The notes beneath the pieces are model-generated. The model made no database searches and was not told where the DNA came from. It saw only the letters and a list, made by a program, of their open reading frames with translations. 42,527 nt of DNA, from NCBI GenBank assembly GCA_012270465.1, contig JAAXIH010000219.1:24341-66867 (forward strand), in the 5' to 3' direction. A program made the translations under genes and the position numbers. The DNA is from Synechococcus sp. GTDB lineage: Bacteria; Cyanobacteriota; Cyanobacteriia; PCC-6307; Cyanobiaceae. Positions 15,436 to 24,156 of this stretch are shown piece by piece; position 1 is the stretch's first letter; every line of letters begins with the position of its first letter.

Positions 15436-17340
15436 TCAGAGCCCCCGGTTCATCAATTCGCCCATCAGATCGCAACTGCGCTGCTGGAAGCCAGCCAGTT
15501 CATTGGGCTCCAAGCCCCCAACCGAAAGCTTGGCCATCTCGTAGACGTGGCGGCTGAGTTGTTCTGCGAGTTGTTGGCTCGGTGAGCTTGCGCCTCCCCC
15601 AGCAATCACTGAACCAGCGGCCAGCTTTTGCATTCCCTCCACCAAGCGGTGGCGGCGATTGATCAGCAGCACGTGGTGATCGGGCAGCCCCGGGAGGCGT
15701 TGCTCCATCAAGGCGCCCATGTCGTTCATGCGGCGCATTTGTTCCGGCAGCAGGATCAGCGCAGCCGGTGCGTTGTCACCCTTGAGGGCTTGCACCTGGA
15801 TGGTGACCTTGTCGTTGTTGAGCGAGGCCTTGAACAGATCCCGCAGGCTTTCGCTGCTGTCTTTGCCCTCGGCATCGGTAACGCCGCTGTCTTTGTCTTG
15901 CAGCGAATCATCCAGCTCGGCATCCACCCGCTGGAACTTCAACTCCTCGTGGCGATATTCCAGCCAAGGAATGAACTGGGTGTCGATGAAGGTGTCAGCC
16001 AGCAGCACTTCAGCGCCTTGCCCTTGCCAGAGCGCCAAGGCGCCCGCTTGGCCGGCCTCATCGGTGCAATAGAGGATGCGCTTGTCGTTGTCAGCGCTCA
16101 GGCGTGAGCGGTAGCCGGCCAAGGTGGTGAACCGCTTGCCGCCTTCAGCGGCCACTGGATCGGGGCTGTCGCCTTCACCTGCCGCTGCGGTGGTGCCAAA
16201 CAACACCAGCTCAGCCACTTGATCGGCAAACTTCTCGTCTTCCATGGCGCCGATCTTGATGAAGGGAGCCAACGACTCCCAAATTTCGGCATAGCGCGCA
16301 GGCTCATCGCGATGCAGCTGTTTCAGCCGGTCGCCCACTTTCTTGGCCACAAAACCGCCAATGGAGCGCACCCGGCGATCGGTTTGCAGCGCCGAGCGGC
16401 TCACGTTGAGCGGGATATCGGGTGAATCGATCACCCCGCGCAGGGGCAGCAGATATTTGGGCACCACCTCCTTGATGGAGTCGCTCACAAAGACCTGGTT
16501 GCAGTACAGCTTGATCTCGCCCTTTTCCCAGTCGGCGCGGCCGGTCGACTTGGGGAAATAGAGGATGCCCTGCAGGTTGTAGGGGTAGTCGGTGTTGAGG
16601 TGAACCCACAGCAGGGGATCGCCTTGGAATGGGTAGAGGTAGCGATACAGCTCGATGTAGTCCTCATCGCTGAGCTCCCGGGGGCTCTTGCGCCAGGGGG
16701 CTTCGCGCTTATTGACCGTCTCCCCTTCCAGCTGCACCTCCACCGGCATGAAGTCGCAGTAGGTGTTGATCAACGTGCGAATCCGGGCGGGCTCGATGTA
16801 CTCGAGCTCCTCCTCTTGCAGGTGCAGGATCACATCGGTGCCGGGTTCGCTGCGCTCAGCGGCTTCAAGGCTGAAATTCGGTGAGCCATCGCAACTCCAG
16901 CGCACCGCTTCGGAGTTGGGGCGAGCGCTCAAGCTCACCAGCTCCACTTGGCTGGCCACCATGAAGCTGGAATAGAAGCCCAGGCCGAAGTGGCCAATGA
17001 TGGCGTCGTCTTCGCTCTTGTATTTCTCCAGGAATTCCTCGGCGCTGGAGAAGGCCACCTGGTTGATGTAGCGCTTCACCTCATCGGCGTTCATGCCGAT
17101 GCCGTTGTCGCTGATGGTGAGGGTTTTGGCCTCGCGATCGATCTTGATGCTGATTAGGCCATCAGAGCCCTCGCTGCAGTCACCAGCCATGGCCGCCATG
17201 CGGCGCTTGCTGATGGCATCGGTGCCGTTGCTAACCAGCTCACGCAAAAACACCTCGTGGCCGCTGTAAACGGCCTTTTTGATGATCGGGAAGATGTTTT
17301 CGGTATGGATCTGGATCTGGCCTTGCTCAAGCACCGACAT
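15436..17340 (-). CDS. htpG: Chaperone HtpG (Hsp90)
   Basis: A 634-residue bacterial Hsp90, typical length. The N-terminal ATPase domain begins QGQIQIHTENIFPIIKKAVYS and carries ELVSNGTDAISK, DNGIGMNADEV and GHFGLGFYSSFMVA, the ATP-binding motifs of GHKL ATPases. The middle domain follows with VFVSDSIKEVVPKYLLPLRGVIDSPDIPLNVSR, and a shorter C-terminal dimerisation domain without the eukaryotic MEEVD end. HtpG is a dimeric ATP-driven chaperone in the cytosol, important in heat, light and oxidative stress in cyanobacteria. It lies at the end of a minus-strand gene run, 87 nt after the small ferredoxin gene. Confidence 0.97.
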   Translation of the reverse strand: MSVLEQGQIQIHTENIFPIIKKAVYSGHEVFLRELVSNGTDAISKRRMAAMAGDCSEGSDGLISIKIDREAKTLTISDNGIGMNADEVKRYINQVAFSSAEEFLEKYKSEDDAIIGHFGLGFYSSFMVASQVELVSLSARPNSEAVRWSCDGSPNFSLEAAERSEPGTDVILHLQEEELEYIEPARIRTLINTYCDFMPVEVQLEGETVNKREAPWRKSPRELSDEDYIELYRYLYPFQGDPLLWVHLNTDYPYNLQGILYFPKSTGRADWEKGEIKLYCNQVFVSDSIKEVVPKYLLPLRGVIDSPDIPLNVSRSALQTDRRVRSIGGFVAKKVGDRLKQLHRDEPARYAEIWESLAPFIKIGAMEDEKFADQVAELVLFGTTAAAGEGDSPDPVAAEGGKRFTTLAGYRSRLSADNDKRILYCTDEAGQAGALALWQGQGAEVLLADTFIDTQFIPWLEYRHEELKFQRVDAELDDSLQDKDSGVTDAEGKDSSESLRDLFKASLNNDKVTIQVQALKGDNAPAALILLPEQMRRMNDMGALMEQRLPGLPDHHVLLINRRHRLVEGMQKLAAGSVIAGGGASSPSQQLAEQLSRHVYEMAKLSVGGLEPNELAGFQQRSCDLMGELMNRGL

Positions 17341-17427
17341 GCGCCGTCTGAAATCGGGTCCACGACCCTAGGAAGCGGAGGTCGACCCGCTCAATGGCTG
17401 CTGTGGTGTGAAGCCCGAACCAGTGGC

Positions 17428-17652
17428 TTAGTTGCTGGTTTGTAGGTCTGGGCGTTCTTCCGGAACGATGGCTCCTTCCACAGGGCAAACCTGCAGGCAG
17501 ATCCCGCAATCGATGCAGGTTTGGAAATCAATCCAATAAAAGCCAGTGCCTTTGGTATTGGCGCCTTGGCCGGGATGGATGCAAGCCACAGGGCAGGCAT
17601 CGACGCAGTCAGCGATTCCTTCGCAGACGTTGGTGACGATGGTGTGTGCCAA
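17428..17652 (-). CDS. fdxA: Bacterial-type two-cluster ferredoxin
   Basis: A 74-residue soluble electron carrier. Two cysteine clusters are visible: Cys10, Cys16, Cys20-Pro with Cys24, and Cys46-x2-Cys49-x2-Cys52-x3-Cys56-Pro. The first set lacks one CxxC pair, a pattern that fits a 7-Fe ([3Fe-4S] plus [4Fe-4S]) ferredoxin of the FdxA type better than a plain 2[4Fe-4S] protein. It sits 32 nt after hisZ on the same strand and 87 nt before htpG, so may be co-transcribed. The electron partner is unknown. Confidence 0.9.
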   Translation of the reverse strand: MAHTIVTNVCEGIADCVDACPVACIHPGQGANTKGTGFYWIDFQTCIDCGICLQVCPVEGAIVPEERPDLQTSN

Positions 17653-17684
17653 AGGGGCCTTGCAGACCCGCTGATCCTAAGGAT

Positions 17685-18866
17685 TCAACCCACCCAGCGA
17701 ACCGTTGCACCGCCGCGTTGGCTGGCAATGCGTTGGGCCTCCTCTTGGTTGGCGCAGGGGTCGGGCCACAGCTCTGCAGATTGGCCGCTTTGGTGCAGCT
17801 GCTCCAGCAGGTTCAAGGCTGAATGCAAGCCGCTGGGCTGGCTGTAGGCCACCAATACCAACTCGCCGTCTTGCCGTGGGGGCAGTTGATCGGCTTGCTC
17901 CAACAGTTGGCGCACCGCCTCAACGGCAAAGCTGAATCCCACGCCGCTGGCCGCGGCTCCCTCCGGGCTGAAGCGCTGCACCAAGGCGTCGTAGCGGCCG
18001 CCACTGGCGATGGCCACCGGGGCATCGGCTCCCTGGCAGACCAACTTCACCATCACCCCGTCGTAGAGCTCAAAGTCGGGATGGAAGGTGGGATCAAGCT
18101 GCAGGCGAATCCCGGCGCGGCTGGCTTGCTCCTCAATGATGCTGATCAGCTGCTTCAGCTCAGTCAGCAGATCCGTTGGCCCCAGCAGGGCTTCCAGCCC
18201 TTGGATCACCACTGTGGGTTCCCCGCGCAGCTGCAGCAACTCAAGCAATTGCCGCCGTTGTGGCTCCGGCAGGTTCAGCGTTGAGAGGGCCACGCGGTTG
18301 AGACCGCAGACGTGGCGGCGCACGGTGCTGCGTAGCGCTGGCTCCACCGCTTCCAGCAGCACCGATAGCAGCCGTTGATGGCCGATCAGCAGGGTGGGTT
18401 GATGCTCGGCGCTCAGGGGCAGATGGGAGCCGGCATCGAGCAGCAGGCGCAGCAGCTCGGCATCACCGGCCAGCCCTTGGGCGCCCATCAGTTCCACGCC
18501 GCTCTGCAGGTCTTCAACGATGCGCAGACCTTGGTCTTCCGCCCGTTGGGCTTGAAAGGTGGAGCCGCGGTAGTGCAGGCGTAAGGGGCGCTGCATCGCT
18601 GCCAGGCGGGTGCATGCGGCCCGGGCAATGCTGGCGGTCATCTCGGGGCGCAGGCCCAGGGCCTCATCGGCCACCACTTGCACCACCTGGTGCGATTGGA
18701 TGGCGCCCCCGGCCTCAAGGGTGTCGATCCGCTCCAGGCTTGGCGGCGTCACTTCTTCGTAGCCCCAGCGCCGGTAGACGGCGGACAGTTGCTCGGCAAT
18801 CCAGCGGTTGACCCCCACGTCGCGGGGCAGGAGGTCGCGGGCTCCACTGGCGGGCTGAAGGGCCAT
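17685..18866 (-). CDS. hisZ: ATP phosphoribosyltransferase regulatory subunit HisZ
   Basis: A 393-residue paralogue of histidyl-tRNA synthetase that lacks the anticodon-binding domain and serves as regulatory subunit of short-form HisG in the first step of histidine biosynthesis. ARDLLPRDV at the start, LRPEMTASIARAA (class II motif 2 region), YRGSTFQAQR and ASGGRYDALVQRFSP (motif 3-like) identify the HisS/HisZ fold. The divergence of the HisRS histidine-recognition motifs, together with the PPSLERIDTLEAGG segment, favours HisZ over a true synthetase. It lies 26 nt downstream of an inositol-monophosphatase-family gene, which may hint at a histidine-related phosphatase next door (inference). 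Confidence 0.9.
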   Translation of the reverse strand: MALQPASGARDLLPRDVGVNRWIAEQLSAVYRRWGYEEVTPPSLERIDTLEAGGAIQSHQVVQVVADEALGLRPEMTASIARAACTRLAAMQRPLRLHYRGSTFQAQRAEDQGLRIVEDLQSGVELMGAQGLAGDAELLRLLLDAGSHLPLSAEHQPTLLIGHQRLLSVLLEAVEPALRSTVRRHVCGLNRVALSTLNLPEPQRRQLLELLQLRGEPTVVIQGLEALLGPTDLLTELKQLISIIEEQASRAGIRLQLDPTFHPDFELYDGVMVKLVCQGADAPVAIASGGRYDALVQRFSPEGAAASGVGFSFAVEAVRQLLEQADQLPPRQDGELVLVAYSQPSGLHSALNLLEQLHQSGQSAELWPDPCANQEEAQRIASQRGGATVRWVG

Positions 18867-18892
18867 CCGATCGGCACGGTTGCCGCCGAATC

Positions 18893-19732
18893 CTATGGAC
18901 CAGCCGGGATCTCAGCGTTGTAGGTCGCTGGCGGCAGCGGTTGGCACTCGGCCAGGCCCTGCAGCAGCGGGCCCTGCAGGGCGGCATTGGTGGCCACCAC
19001 CCGGCCCGTGGAGAGCTCCACAGGGCTGCCGTCGTAGTCACAGACCACGCCGCCAGCCGCTTCAACCAAGGCAATTCCGGCCGCCAGATCCCACGGCTGT
19101 AGTCCCCGTTCCCAGTAGCCATCCAGCCGACCGGCGGCCACAAAGGCCAAATCCAGTGCTGCGGCCCCACCGCGCCGCACGCCATGGGTGCGGTGGGAGA
19201 AATAACAGAACTCGCTGTAGTTGTTGTCGATGCGCTCGCGCCGGTCGTAGGCAAATCCTGTGACCAAGAGCGAATCGGCCAAGGCTTGGCAGCTCGACAC
19301 CTGCAGGGGTTCCTCGTTGCACCAGGCGCCGAGGCCAAGCCCACCGCTGTAGCGCTGGTTCAGCCCTGGAGCGGCGATGGCTCCTAGCAGCGGCTTGCCA
19401 TGGCGCAGTAGGCCGATGGAGCAGGCGAAGAAGGGAAAGCCGTGGGCGTAGTTGGTGGTGCCATCGAGTGGATCCACGCACCACTGCAGTTCGCTGTTTT
19501 GCCCGGGCTGATGGCCGCTTTCTTCGGCTAACACCGCCACCTCAGGCGTGCGCTCTTGCAGCAGTTGCAGCACAGCTGCTTCAGCCGCCAGATCTGCTTC
19601 CGTGACCAAATCGCCCGCGCGTCCTTTGCTGCGCACCTGGCTCAAATTGCCCCAGTAGCGGCTCAACTCGGCTGCACCGGCATCGGCGGCCGCACGGGCA
19701 ATCGCCAGCAGCTCTTGATCGCTTGGGCTCAT
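18893..19732 (-). CDS. Inositol-monophosphatase-family phosphatase (SuhB/HisN-like)
   Basis: A 279-residue Mg2+/Li+-sensitive phosphatase. Metal-binding motifs: LVTEADLAAEAAV, AEESGHQ (Glu of motif A), WCVDPLDGTTNYAHGFPFF (the diagnostic DPLDGT) and WERGLQPWDLAAGIALVEAAGG. Family members hydrolyse inositol-1-phosphate, histidinol-phosphate, fructose-1,6-bisphosphate or PAP; the sequence alone does not decide. The gene lies directly upstream of hisZ, so a histidinol-phosphatase (HisN) role is worth considering, although inositol monophosphatase is the default annotation. Its ATG overlaps the stop of the 2Fe-2S ferredoxin gene (ATGA). Confidence 0.92.
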   Translation of the reverse strand: MSPSDQELLAIARAAADAGAAELSRYWGNLSQVRSKGRAGDLVTEADLAAEAAVLQLLQERTPEVAVLAEESGHQPGQNSELQWCVDPLDGTTNYAHGFPFFACSIGLLRHGKPLLGAIAAPGLNQRYSGGLGLGAWCNEEPLQVSSCQALADSLLVTGFAYDRRERIDNNYSEFCYFSHRTHGVRRGGAAALDLAFVAAGRLDGYWERGLQPWDLAAGIALVEAAGGVVCDYDGSPVELSTGRVVATNAALQGPLLQGLAECQPLPPATYNAEIPAGP

Positions 19733-20097
19733 TCTTCCTCCAGGGGAATGGCTGAACGCACCGTGCCTTGGCCGAAGGCATTGCCGAACTGCAGCATGTA
19801 CACCTCGTCTTCGTCTTGGGTTTCCACGGTGACGGGGCCGTAGGCGCGAGCCACGCAGAGCAGCCCGTAGCCCTGGCGGCGCAAATCGTGGGAGAGCCCC
19901 AGAGCTTCGCGTTGATCCAGCTCGCCGCTCAGCACCCGCACGGCGCAGGCGGTGCAGCAGCCATTGCGGCAGCTGAAGGGCAGGGTTTGGCCTTCGGCTT
20001 CAAAGCCTTCGAGCACGTAGCGGCCCTCTTCAACCTCTGCTGTGAGAACGCGGTTGTTCTGCCGGTCGTGGACGGTGACCCGGTGCCGTGGGCTCAT
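19729..20097 (-). CDS. 2Fe-2S plant-type ferredoxin
   Basis: A 122-residue [2Fe-2S] ferredoxin. Ligands appear as Cys43-x4-Cys48-x2-Cys51 (FSCRNGCCTAC) and Cys81 (LLCVARA), the spacing of photosynthetic-type ferredoxins; an extra Cys47 is present. The C-terminal tail is longer than in PetF and acidic, so this is a ferredoxin paralogue rather than the main photosynthetic one. ATG at 20097 (MSPRHRVTV) is chosen; the open frame continues upstream to 20208 but would run into the tRNA gene on the other strand and adds non-conserved residues. A perfect palindrome lies 34 nt upstream. Coupled (ATGA) to the phosphatase gene. Confidence 0.9.
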   Translation of the reverse strand: MSPRHRVTVHDRQNNRVLTAEVEEGRYVLEGFEAEGQTLPFSCRNGCCTACAVRVLSGELDQREALGLSHDLRRQGYGLLCVARAYGPVTVETQDEDEVYMLQFGNAFGQGTVRSAIPLEEE

Positions 20098-20131
20098 CGA
20101 TGCTGGCCAAGTTGGACTGCTAGGTTGCCAG

Positions 20132-20152
20132 CTGCACAGCCCGGCTGTGCAG
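20132..20152. repeat. Perfect 21-bp palindrome abutting tRNA-Ser
   Basis: CTGCACAGCC and GGCTGTGCAG are exact 10-bp inverted arms around a single C. The element ends 1 nt before the first base of tRNA-Ser on the plus strand and begins 34 nt upstream of the 2Fe-2S ferredoxin ATG on the minus strand. It has no adjoining T-run on either strand, so an intrinsic terminator is unlikely. It may be a hairpin in the tRNA 5' leader that helps RNase P processing, or an operator for the ferredoxin-phosphatase-hisZ run. Confidence 0.7.
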
Positions 20153-20153
20153 T

Positions 20154-20240
20154 GGAGAGGTGGCCGAGTGGTCGAAGGCGCAGCACTGGAAATGCTGTAT
20201 AGGGGCAACTCTATCGAGGGTTCGAATCCCTCCCTCTCCG
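20154..20240 (+). tRNA. tRNA-Ser (anticodon GGA)
   Basis: An 87-nt class II tRNA. The acceptor stem GGAGAGG (20154-20160) pairs with CCTCTCC (20233-20239), with discriminator G. The anticodon stem CAGCA/TGCTG encloses loop CTGGAAA, giving anticodon GGA at 20188-20190 for UCC/UCU codons. The long variable arm (ATAGGGGCAACTCTAT) and the T arm GAGGGTTCGAATCCCTC are clear. CCA is not encoded. It lies convergent to pstB with a 12-nt gap. Confidence 0.97.
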
Positions 20241-20252
20241 TTCCTGCTTCAA

Positions 20253-21068
20253 CTAGCCGAAGCGGCCGCTCACGTACTCCTGGGTGGCTTCCTGCTTGGG
20301 GTTGTTGAAGATGTTGCTGGTCTGATCGAACTCGACCAGATAGCCCACCTTTCCGGAGCCTCCCTCCACGGCCACAGCGTTGTAGAAGGCCGTCATGTCC
20401 GACACCCGGACCGCCTGCTGCATGTTGTGGGTGACGATCACGATCGTGAACTCTTTTTTGAGTTCGTGCATCGTTTCTTCCACCTTCAGCGTGGAGATGG
20501 GATCGAGGGCTGAGCAGGGCTCATCCATCAAGATCACATCGGGTTGGGTGGCAATGGTGCGGGCGATGCAAAGCCGTTGCTGCTGACCGCCAGAGAGCGA
20601 ATAGCCGCTGTCATTGAGCTTGTCTTTGCATTCATCCCAAACCGCTGCGCGGCGCAGCGAGGTTTCCACCAGCTCATCCATGTCGCCGGTGTAGCCATTG
20701 ATGCGGGCCCCAAAAGCGATGTTTTCGTAGATGCTTTTGGGAAACGGATTGGGGCGTTGAAACACCATGCCAATGCGGCGGCGCACCTCCACCGGATCAA
20801 CGTTGGCGGCGTAGAGATCCTGTCCCTCGTAAACCACCCGCCCCGTCAGGCGGCAGCTGGGGATCAGGTCGTTCATGCGGTTGAGGGCCCGCAGCACGGT
20901 GCTCTTGCCGCAGCCGGAGGGGCCGATGAACGCGGTGACCTGGCCGCGGGGAACGCTGAGGAACACCCCTTTGACGGCCTCAAAGGAGCCGTAGCTGATC
21001 GTGACGTCTTCGCAGCTGATCGCCACCTGATCGCCCGGCACGTCCGCGATGTGGCTGGTGAAGGTCAT
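20253..21068 (-). CDS. pstB: Phosphate ABC transporter ATPase PstB
   Basis: A 271-residue ATPase of the high-affinity phosphate importer. Walker [10 protein letters not shown] is at about 49-57, signature [15 protein letters not shown], Walker [14 protein letters not shown] and the H-loop [32 protein letters not shown] and [17 protein letters not shown] are specific for PstB. It couples ATP hydrolysis to phosphate uptake through PstC/PstA and usually also takes part in Pho signalling. It is the last gene of the pst locus, 54 nt after pstA, and its stop is 12 nt from the convergent tRNA-Ser gene. Confidence 0.97.
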   Translation of the reverse strand: MTFTSHIADVPGDQVAISCEDVTISYGSFEAVKGVFLSVPRGQVTAFIGPSGCGKSTVLRALNRMNDLIPSCRLTGRVVYEGQDLYAANVDPVEVRRRIGMVFQRPNPFPKSIYENIAFGARINGYTGDMDELVETSLRRAAVWDECKDKLNDSGYSLSGGQQQRLCIARTIATQPDVILMDEPCSALDPISTLKVEETMHELKKEFTIVIVTHNMQQAVRVSDMTAFYNAVAVEGGSGKVGYLVEFDQTSNIFNNPKQEATQEYVSGRFG

Positions 21069-21122
21069 CAGGGGGTGGTTTCAGCAGCAGCTGAGCTCAT
21101 CAATGAGTTTGGCAGCACGTTT

Positions 21123-22016
21123 TTAACGCTGGGCAAAGCTTGAGATCCAGCGGGCCAACAGATTCATGGCCAGGATCATCACCACCAACACAAACGACGC
21201 CGCCCAAGCCAGTTGCACTTGGGCTTCGTAGGGCATCTGGGCGTAGTTGAAGATCATCACCGACATCGTGGCCATTGGCTCAAATAGCCCATCTGGCCAG
21301 TAGGGCGAGAAGAACGCGGTGAAGATCAGCGGCGCTGTTTCGCCGGCGGAGCGGGCAATGCCGAGCACCACCCCAGTGGCGATTGGGGCAATGGCTGATG
21401 GCACCACCACCCGGATGGTGGTCACAAACTTGGAGGCACCCACACCAAGCGCGCCCCAGCGCAACTCTTGGGGCACCAACTTCAGGCCTTCATCGGTGGT
21501 TTTGATGATGGTGGGGAGCATCAACACGGCCAAGGCCAATCCACCGGCCACCGCAGAAAACGTGCTGCCAAACAGGATGCGGCTTGAAACGATCAGGCCG
21601 TAGATGAAGACCCCGGCAATGATCGAGGGCACCCCAGCGAGAACGTTGGTGCCAAAACGGATGAATTCAGAGAAGGGGTTACCGCCGCCGTATTCCGAGA
21701 GGTAGATCCCGCCGCCAACTCCCACGGGGATCGCAAACAGGCATGAGAGACCGGTCACGATCAAGGTGCCGACAAAGGCATTGCCGATGCCGCCGCCCAT
21801 GTCTTGGCCAGGCACCGGAGGCAGTTCAAAGAACATCGCCGGCCTTAAGAACGAGAAACCCTTGACCAGCACAAACAGGATCACAGCGATCAAAGGGATC
21901 ACGGCGATCAAGGCAAAGGCCCCGGCGATGCCGGTCAGCAGCCGGTTGCCGCGATTGCGCAGCAGCTGGGGCTTGTAGAGCAAGTCGCCCTTGGCCGTGA
22001 AGCTTGCGTGGGTCAT
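21123..22016 (-). CDS. pstA: Phosphate ABC transporter permease PstA
   Basis: A 297-residue inner-membrane permease with about six hydrophobic segments. GVGGGIYLSEYGGGNPFSEFIRF, GVPSIIAGVFIYGLIV and the cytoplasmic loop QELRWGALGVGASKFVTTIRVVVPSAI (the PstA/PstC docking loop) identify it. It forms the phosphate channel with PstC. The start lies 4 nt after the pstC stop, so both are likely co-translated. A 54-nt gap separates it from pstB. Confidence 0.96.
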   Translation of the reverse strand: MTHASFTAKGDLLYKPQLLRNRGNRLLTGIAGAFALIAVIPLIAVILFVLVKGFSFLRPAMFFELPPVPGQDMGGGIGNAFVGTLIVTGLSCLFAIPVGVGGGIYLSEYGGGNPFSEFIRFGTNVLAGVPSIIAGVFIYGLIVSSRILFGSTFSAVAGGLALAVLMLPTIIKTTDEGLKLVPQELRWGALGVGASKFVTTIRVVVPSAIAPIATGVVLGIARSAGETAPLIFTAFFSPYWPDGLFEPMATMSVMIFNYAQMPYEAQVQLAWAASFVLVVMILAMNLLARWISSFAQR

Positions 22017-22020
22017 GGCG

Positions 22021-22977
22021 TTATTCGTATTTCAGGGCCAGGCGCCTGACGATCCACTGCGCCAACACATTCACCAGGAAGGTGATGATCATCAGCACGA
22101 GCGCGGCATACATCAGCGCCGACATTTGCAACTCACCGGCTTCGCCAAATTGATTGGCAATCAACGAGGCAATGGTGTTGCCAGGGGCAAACCAGGAAAT
22201 GTTGAAGCTGGTTTGGTTGCCGATGATCAGGGTCACGGCCATGGTTTCCCCCATGGCCCGGCCGAGCGCCAACATGATTCCGCCAACGATGCCGGAAATG
22301 GCAGCGGGGATCATCACCATGAAGATCGCTGTCCAGCGAGTGGCGCCGACGCCATAGGCCGCCTGCCGCAGGTCTTGGGGCACCTGGTTGAGCGAATCGC
22401 GGCTGATGGCCGTGATGATCGGCAGCAGCATGATCGTGAGGATCAGCACTGCGTACATCACCCCTGGGCCTGAGGGGTTGGTGCTGAAAAAAGGAATCCA
22501 GCCAAACAGCTGGTGGATGAGCTGAAGAATTGGCCGGGCAAAGGGCTCCAGCACAAAAATGGCCCACAGGCCCAGCACCACCGAGGGAATGGCCGCCAGC
22601 AGCTCCACCATGTTGGAGATCACCAGGCGGATCCTTGGGCTGATGAAGTCTTCGGTGAGGAAGATCGCGGTGCCAACGCCTAGCGGCACCGCCAGCACCA
22701 AGGCCAGCACCGATGTCAGCAGGGTGCCGTAGATCGCTGTGAAGGCCCCATAGGTGTCGCGCACCGGATCCCAGACGGGGCTCACGATGAAGTTCAGCCC
22801 AAAGGCGCCAATGGCCTCGGAGGCCTTGCTGCCAACAACGATGAAGATGCCGATCAAGATGATCGCCACCATCAGGGCTAAAAAGCCAACGAGATTGCGG
22901 AAGCTGGTGTCCAGCAATTTCTCGCTGGCTGGACGGTGGCGCAGCGTGTAGAGGCTGTCGCTGCCAGAGGCGGCCAT
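22021..22977 (-). CDS. pstC: Phosphate ABC transporter permease PstC
   Basis: A 318-residue inner-membrane permease. GVGTAIFLTEDFISPRIR, ELLAAIPSVVLGLWAIFVL and the loop PQDLRQAAYGVGATRWTAIFMVMIPAAISGIVGG are conserved in PstC. About six membrane helices are present, with a soluble N-terminal stretch before the first. ATG 22977 (MAASGSDSLYTLRHRP) is preferred; an in-frame GTG at 23001 would add 8 residues. An intrinsic terminator lies in the 120-nt gap after pstS, so pstCAB is either read through at reduced level or has its own promoter. Confidence 0.96.
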   Translation of the reverse strand: MAASGSDSLYTLRHRPASEKLLDTSFRNLVGFLALMVAIILIGIFIVVGSKASEAIGAFGLNFIVSPVWDPVRDTYGAFTAIYGTLLTSVLALVLAVPLGVGTAIFLTEDFISPRIRLVISNMVELLAAIPSVVLGLWAIFVLEPFARPILQLIHQLFGWIPFFSTNPSGPGVMYAVLILTIMLLPIITAISRDSLNQVPQDLRQAAYGVGATRWTAIFMVMIPAAISGIVGGIMLALGRAMGETMAVTLIIGNQTSFNISWFAPGNTIASLIANQFGEAGELQMSALMYAALVLMIITFLVNVLAQWIVRRLALKYE

Positions 22978-23042
22978 GCCAATCAGCGTGGTCTTTTGCA
23001 CCTTAAGAGCCTGGCTGGTGTTGCTTTTTCGGTGTTCCCATC

Positions 23043-23069
23043 AAAAAAGGGGGAGGTGAGCTCCCCCTT
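23043..23069 (-). terminator. Intrinsic terminator between pstS and pstC
   Basis: On the minus strand GGGGGAG-CTCAC-CTCCCCC forms a 7-bp stem with a 5-nt loop (23049-23067), followed at once by six T (complement of A at 23043-23048). It lies 29 nt after the pstS stop. It probably ends most pstS transcripts, setting high binding protein to low permease/ATPase levels. Confidence 0.88.
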
Positions 23070-23097
23070 GTGATGAATCAGCTGGAACCCATTGGGC

Positions 23098-24105
23098 TCA
23101 CTTGCCGATTTTTTGAACGGCGGCCAGCGACACCTTGCGGATGCTGGAGGGCAGCGGCACATAACCCAGGCTTGGGGCCTGGCTTTGGGCCTTGTTGCTC
23201 AGCATGTAGGTGAAGGTCTTTTTCAGCGCGGCAGTGTTCTCGCCATTGCCTGTGGCATAGGCCAAGACCCAGGTCAGGGTGCTGATGGGATAGGCGTTGG
23301 CGCCAGCGGGGTTGGGATCGGTGCCGGTGTTGTAGGCATCAAGCTTGATACCGGCCAAGCCTGCTGAACCATTGCTGGAGGTGGGCTTCACGAAATTCCC
23401 AGCTTTGTTCTGGATGGCCGCGCCTTTGATGGCGCCCTTCACGTAGGCCTGGTTCACGTAGCCCAGTGCACCCACGGTGTTTTTGATGATGCCGGCCACA
23501 CCGCTGTTGCCCTTGCCGCCAGAGCCCACGGGCCAGTTCACGGATTTGCCAACACCGATCTTGTTTTTGAACTCACCGTTCCAGGCGGCAACGGCGTTGG
23601 TGAAGGCGAAGGTGGTGCCGGAGCCATCGGAGCGGTAGGCCACGGTGATGGGGCCGGCCTTGCAGCCCAGCTGGCTGTAGTTGTTGATCTTGCCCAGGAA
23701 GATCTCGGCCACCTGCTTTTGGGTGAGCTTGAGGTCACAGCCAGGCTTGTTGTAGCCAACGGCGATCGTGCCCCCGGTCATGGGGATTTGGATCACGCCG
23801 CGCTTGATTTTGCCGCGCTTTGCAGCGCTGAGCGGCTTATCAGAGGCGCCGAAGTCGGAGGTGCCGGCGATCATCTGGCGCACGCCAGCGCCAGATCCAA
23901 CGGCTTGGTAATTCACCCGAGGACCACCGGCACGGGCCAGTTCCTGGAACCACTTTTGATAGAGCGGCGCAGGGAAGGTGGCACCTGCACCGTTCAGGGA
24001 TTGCTGAGCGAGGGCGGGGGCGATGGCGGCAGCACTCAGAGCAACAAACGAGCTCAGAGCAACGACCTTTTTGGTGACGGGCATGGGTTGCCGGCGAGAC
24101 GTCAT
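23098..24105 (-). CDS. pstS: Phosphate-binding protein PstS
   Basis: A 335-residue periplasmic phosphate-binding protein with signal peptide TKKVVALSSFVALSAAAIAPALA. Phosphate-contact loops are intact: NGAGATFPAPLY near 39, GSGAGVRQ at 70-77, DFGASDKPL near 84 and RSDGSGTT at 158-165. Cys123 and Cys148 may form a disulfide. ATG codons at 24105 and 24084 are both possible; either keeps the signal peptide. It is flanked by terminators on both sides and preceded by a weaker Pho-box-like repeat, so it is probably an independently regulated, phosphate-starvation-induced gene that feeds PstCAB. Confidence 0.95.
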   Translation of the reverse strand: MTSRRQPMPVTKKVVALSSFVALSAAAIAPALAQQSLNGAGATFPAPLYQKWFQELARAGGPRVNYQAVGSGAGVRQMIAGTSDFGASDKPLSAAKRGKIKRGVIQIPMTGGTIAVGYNKPGCDLKLTQKQVAEIFLGKINNYSQLGCKAGPITVAYRSDGSGTTFAFTNAVAAWNGEFKNKIGVGKSVNWPVGSGGKGNSGVAGIIKNTVGALGYVNQAYVKGAIKGAAIQNKAGNFVKPTSSNGSAGLAGIKLDAYNTGTDPNPAGANAYPISTLTWVLAYATGNGENTAALKKTFTYMLSNKAQSQAPSLGYVPLPSSIRKVSLAAVQKIGK

Positions 24106-24156
24106 TGCCTTGATACGGGAGATCCCTTAAGGCCCAGTTATCTCTTTTGTATCAAT

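Noticed and set aside
15421-15445. Stem CCGGG...CCCGG between the SDR gene and htpG as a terminator
   Set aside because: Five-base arms with an 11-nt loop and no T-run on either strand.
20154-20240. tRNA-Ser as an integration site for a mobile element
   Set aside because: No integrase, no repeat of the tRNA 3' end, and ordinary core genes on both sides.
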